Source of the DNA: Francisellaceae bacterium UBA6186
Lineage (GTDB): Bacteria; Pseudomonadota; Gammaproteobacteria; UBA6186; Azoamicaceae
Reading direction: 5' to 3'
Length of the DNA stretch: 64,000 bases
NCBI GenBank assembly: GCA_002422785.1
Contig: DITK01000053.1
Coordinates: 1 to 64,000 of the forward strand
Shown: positions 62,029 through 64,000 of the stretch, in pieces
How positions within the stretch are numbered: position 1 is the first letter of the stretch
Layout of the letters: each line of letters begins with the position of its first letter
Program-made: the position numbers and the translations under genes
Notes under the pieces: model-generated
The model's database searches: none
The model's input: the letters and a program-made list of their open reading frames with translations, nothing else
Told to the model about the DNA's origin: nothing

Positions 62029-63027
62029 TTATGTAACCTCGATAAGCATTCCGCCCCAAGTAAGGCCCGCCCCAACCACAACTAATACAATTTGATCACC
62101 TGCCACAAAATTAGACCAATTTTGCGATAATACCGTAGGTGCACCAGCCGCCCCGCAATTACCAAACTGATCAACATTATATAAATGACGATCTTCTGAA
62201 ATTTCAGCCATTTTACAAATAGCACGTAACATCATGAGATTGGCCTGATGACCAATAAAATAATGTTTATTCTTTGCAACATTAGATTGTTTTCTAAAAT
62301 GTTCAACAATTGCAACCATTTTTTTAATGGCAAATCTTTGTACTACTGGACCCTCTTGATAAAAATGTCCACCAGCCGGAACAGTTATGGTATTGCAAGA
62401 TGCTGGGTTAGAACCGATCATGATACTAGATATAAAAACATTCGATTTATGTTTTTTAGAAACAATTATAGCCGAGGCACCGTCACCTAATAAAACTGCA
62501 ACTTTTCTATCAGTAAAATCAACACAACGAGTCATATTTTCTGGTATAACTAACAAAATATAGTCAGGTAAACTCTCAGCATCCATTTGATTAATAAAAT
62601 TCATATGCACCGCAAACGTCGAGCATGCAGAATTAATATCAAAAGCCGGAGCATTAATACCTAATTCTGCCGCAATCATACAAGCCTCTGCAGGCAAAGA
62701 ATACTGAGGTAAACAACCACCAGCAATAACCATGCCAATGTCTGTAATTGATAATTTAGCTTGCTGTAAAGCACCCTTAGCAGCCATCGCCCCCGTTTGG
62801 GCATTAGAAAATTCTATATGAGAGCCAGTGGTTAATGGAGATTTATTATACGTTTTATTAATATAGTCTAACGATAGTACCGTGCGTCTTTCTCTGATCC
62901 CAACTCTTTCCATAATCCACTCGTTACTAGTGCCTATGTTTAAATCAGTAAGAAATTGATTATCAATAATGTTTGTGGGGTGAAAATGTCCGATGCCGTG
63001 AATAAAAATCATAATGCTTTGTTTCAA
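62029..63027 (-). CDS. KAS III-like ketoacyl synthase (FabH-like)
   Basis: Chain-initiating condensing enzyme fold. The nucleophile Cys135 (INSACSTFAVHM), His in YFIGHQANLMML and Asn in QFGNCGAAGAP form the FabH triad. The N-terminus has an extra SIMIFIHGIGHFHPTN before the first fold element. The first gene of the operon; the promoter at 63146 fits. An internal ATG at residue 6 is possible. Confidence 0.88.
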   Translation of the reverse strand: MKQSIMIFIHGIGHFHPTNIIDNQFLTDLNIGTSNEWIMERVGIRERRTVLSLDYINKTYNKSPLTTGSHIEFSNAQTGAMAAKGALQQAKLSITDIGMVIAGGCLPQYSLPAEACMIAAELGINAPAFDINSACSTFAVHMNFINQMDAESLPDYILLVIPENMTRCVDFTDRKVAVLLGDGASAIIVSKKHKSNVFISSIMIGSNPASCNTITVPAGGHFYQEGPVVQRFAIKKMVAIVEHFRKQSNVAKNKHYFIGHQANLMMLRAICKMAEISEDRHLYNVDQFGNCGAAGAPTVLSQNWSNFVAGDQIVLVVVGAGLTWGGMLIEVT

Positions 63028-63145
63028 TATTTACTTATTTACATTTCTATTTTTATGATAATTAATACCATAGCTAAATTTTAATTAGCGATATGTTAAC
63101 AGTTCTTTAATTTTTAACAATGTAGTATTTTTAGTTTTGTCGCAA

Positions 63146-63175
63146 ATTTTATTAATAATTTCAATGTCTTGTCAA
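63146..63175 (-). promoter_or_regulatory. Sigma-70 promoter for the fatty-acid-like operon
   Basis: On the minus strand TTGACA (63170-63175) and TAAAAT (63146-63151) are separated by 18 bases; the -10 has five of six consensus bases. Predicted start near 63139 leaves a leader of about 110 bases before the KAS III-like start. No other promoter was found within the operon. Confidence 0.6.
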
Positions 63176-63241
63176 AACCAATTAAAGTTAAATTAACAAC
63201 TAATACTATTTACCATAACAAGATTATTTAAAGTTAGATCG

Positions 63242-63844
63242 TCATAAAGTAGGTCTAGGTGATTGTATGTATATATTACTAATTTGTTGTTTACTAGCTA
63301 ATAAAGCAGTTACTTGCTGCAACAGCAAATCAGCTTGCTCCACTAATTGTTTTGTTTTTACTAGTTTAGGAAAATCCTGCTCAATTTGTTGAGCATTGAT
63401 CTGACTTGCGGCTAGATGAGATTGTAAAACATCGGATGTACTAATTAATGACATCTTCTTATCTTTTAAATAATTAATATCGTGCAGCAATCTTTCTAAA
63501 GCGTGCTTAGCTTGCTCTGTGATTTGTTCACGTGCTTCTTTGTCATAAGCCGGATTATTAAGTATATCTGGATTATCTAACCATAGAGCCATTTGTAACT
63601 GCCTGCTTAAATACTCACATAGATCTTCCGTTACACTATAAGAATTATTAAATGCTTGGATAGCTTGTTGTATTGCAAGATCTGGGTATGTTGTAAACCT
63701 ATGCTGTAGTTTTTGAATAAGATCTTGTTGCATAGTTAATGTTCGTTGTTGCACAGCCGCAGTATCTATTCCTTGAAAATTGCCAAGGCCTAAATTAACT
63801 AATGTATTTAAACCTGAGATATCACTTTTTTTCATTACTTTCAT
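63242..63844 (-). CDS. Hypothetical helical protein
   Basis: Not recognised. The 200 residues are strongly helical and Gln-rich (AAVQQRTLTMQQDLIQKLQ, ASQINAQQIEQ) with heptad-like spacing, suggesting a coiled coil, and have no signal peptide or membrane helix. A CATCC/ATTAC context precedes the ATG without clear ribosome site. It is separated from the KAS III-like operon by 214 bases. Its role cannot be guessed from the sequence. Confidence 0.6.
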   Translation of the reverse strand: MKVMKKSDISGLNTLVNLGLGNFQGIDTAAVQQRTLTMQQDLIQKLQHRFTTYPDLAIQQAIQAFNNSYSVTEDLCEYLSRQLQMALWLDNPDILNNPAYDKEAREQITEQAKHALERLLHDINYLKDKKMSLISTSDVLQSHLAASQINAQQIEQDFPKLVKTKQLVEQADLLLQQVTALLASKQQISNIYIQSPRPTL

Positions 63845-64000
63845 CCTATCATGTTAAGCGCATATTCTTAATTGTCGATCAGTTATAATAATCTTCAATT
63901 ATCATTTTAATATTACTTTCTTAATACATTACCAACAAGAGAATTTTTTAAAATTAACAGTACTGTTTCAATTATATAAATACCTTACTAATAGTTTTAA

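Noticed and set aside
1..64000. tRNA, rRNA, CRISPR arrays and insertion sequences
   Set aside because: The intergenic regions, the longest about 280 bases, showed no cloverleaf-like or repeat-spacer structure and no transposase ORF.

Overview
The window is 64 kb of AT-rich DNA (roughly 30 % GC by eye) from a bacterial chromosome. The housekeeping genes are gammaproteobacterial: RpoS, IHF-beta, ZapB, Rsd/AlgQ-like protein, LptD-SurA-RsmA, AmgK-MurU, LptM-DapF, DsbB/DsbC, FabA and an MSHA-type pilus. Low GC, a DUF2608 protein, a lysine-rich HU-like protein, an AAA/PD-(D/E)XK protein of the host-associated type and several orphan proteins suggest a Legionellales/Coxiella-like or other host-associated gammaproteobacterium. 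I cannot name the species. No rRNA, tRNA, CRISPR array or insertion sequence was recognised, and no stretch longer than about 300 bases lacks a gene.

Layout. 0-1.2 kb: glyA (3' end), nrdR, nusB. 1.2-10.4 kb: an MSHA-like type IV pilus operon (mshK, L, N, E, G, two tandem major pilins, then mshC/D/O/P-like minor pilins). 10.5-13.8 kb: an orphan solenoid protein whose Shine-Dalgarno lies in a long hairpin, then zapB, rpoS and ihfB. 13.7-19.6 kb: an outer-membrane barrel protein, a second set of PilE/FimT/PilV/PilX-like minor pilins interrupted by an epimerase and a DUF2608 protein, and an orphan. 19.7-23.5 kb: a short PBP1A, a degenerate REC-GGDEF protein and a DsbC with an altered active site. 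23.5-34.3 kb: rplS-trmD-rimM-rpsP, the zinc importer znuA/znuCB, a histone-like protein, lptM-dapF, a porin, dsbB, plsY, folB, midA and an Rsd-like gene. 34.3-44.6 kb: rsmA-surA-lptD, amgK-murU, trmB, an SLC13-type permease and a site-2 protease.

The 44.6-58.5 kb segment looks accessory. It holds an unusual phosphopantetheinyl transferase, an MHS transporter, a stand-alone SpoT-like HD protein and an FkbM methyltransferase. These are followed by a compact cluster: a PduX-like amino-acid kinase, a DTD2/GEK1-type D-aminoacyl-tRNA deacylase homologue, a formyltransferase, an EamA exporter, a cysteine-synthase-like PLP enzyme and an ATP-grasp/argininosuccinate-lyase fusion. I read this as a candidate undescribed pathway for a small amino-acid-derived metabolite, possibly built on a diamino acid. 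An AAA/PD-(D/E)XK protein with a CopG-type antitoxin and an ASCH protein follow.

58.5-63.0 kb is a six-gene minus-strand operon for a fatty-acid-like product (KAS III-like, FabA, FabZ-like, KAS, an ACP with an atypical attachment motif, and an acyltransferase), with a good promoter upstream. A final orphan gene lies at 63.2-63.8 kb.
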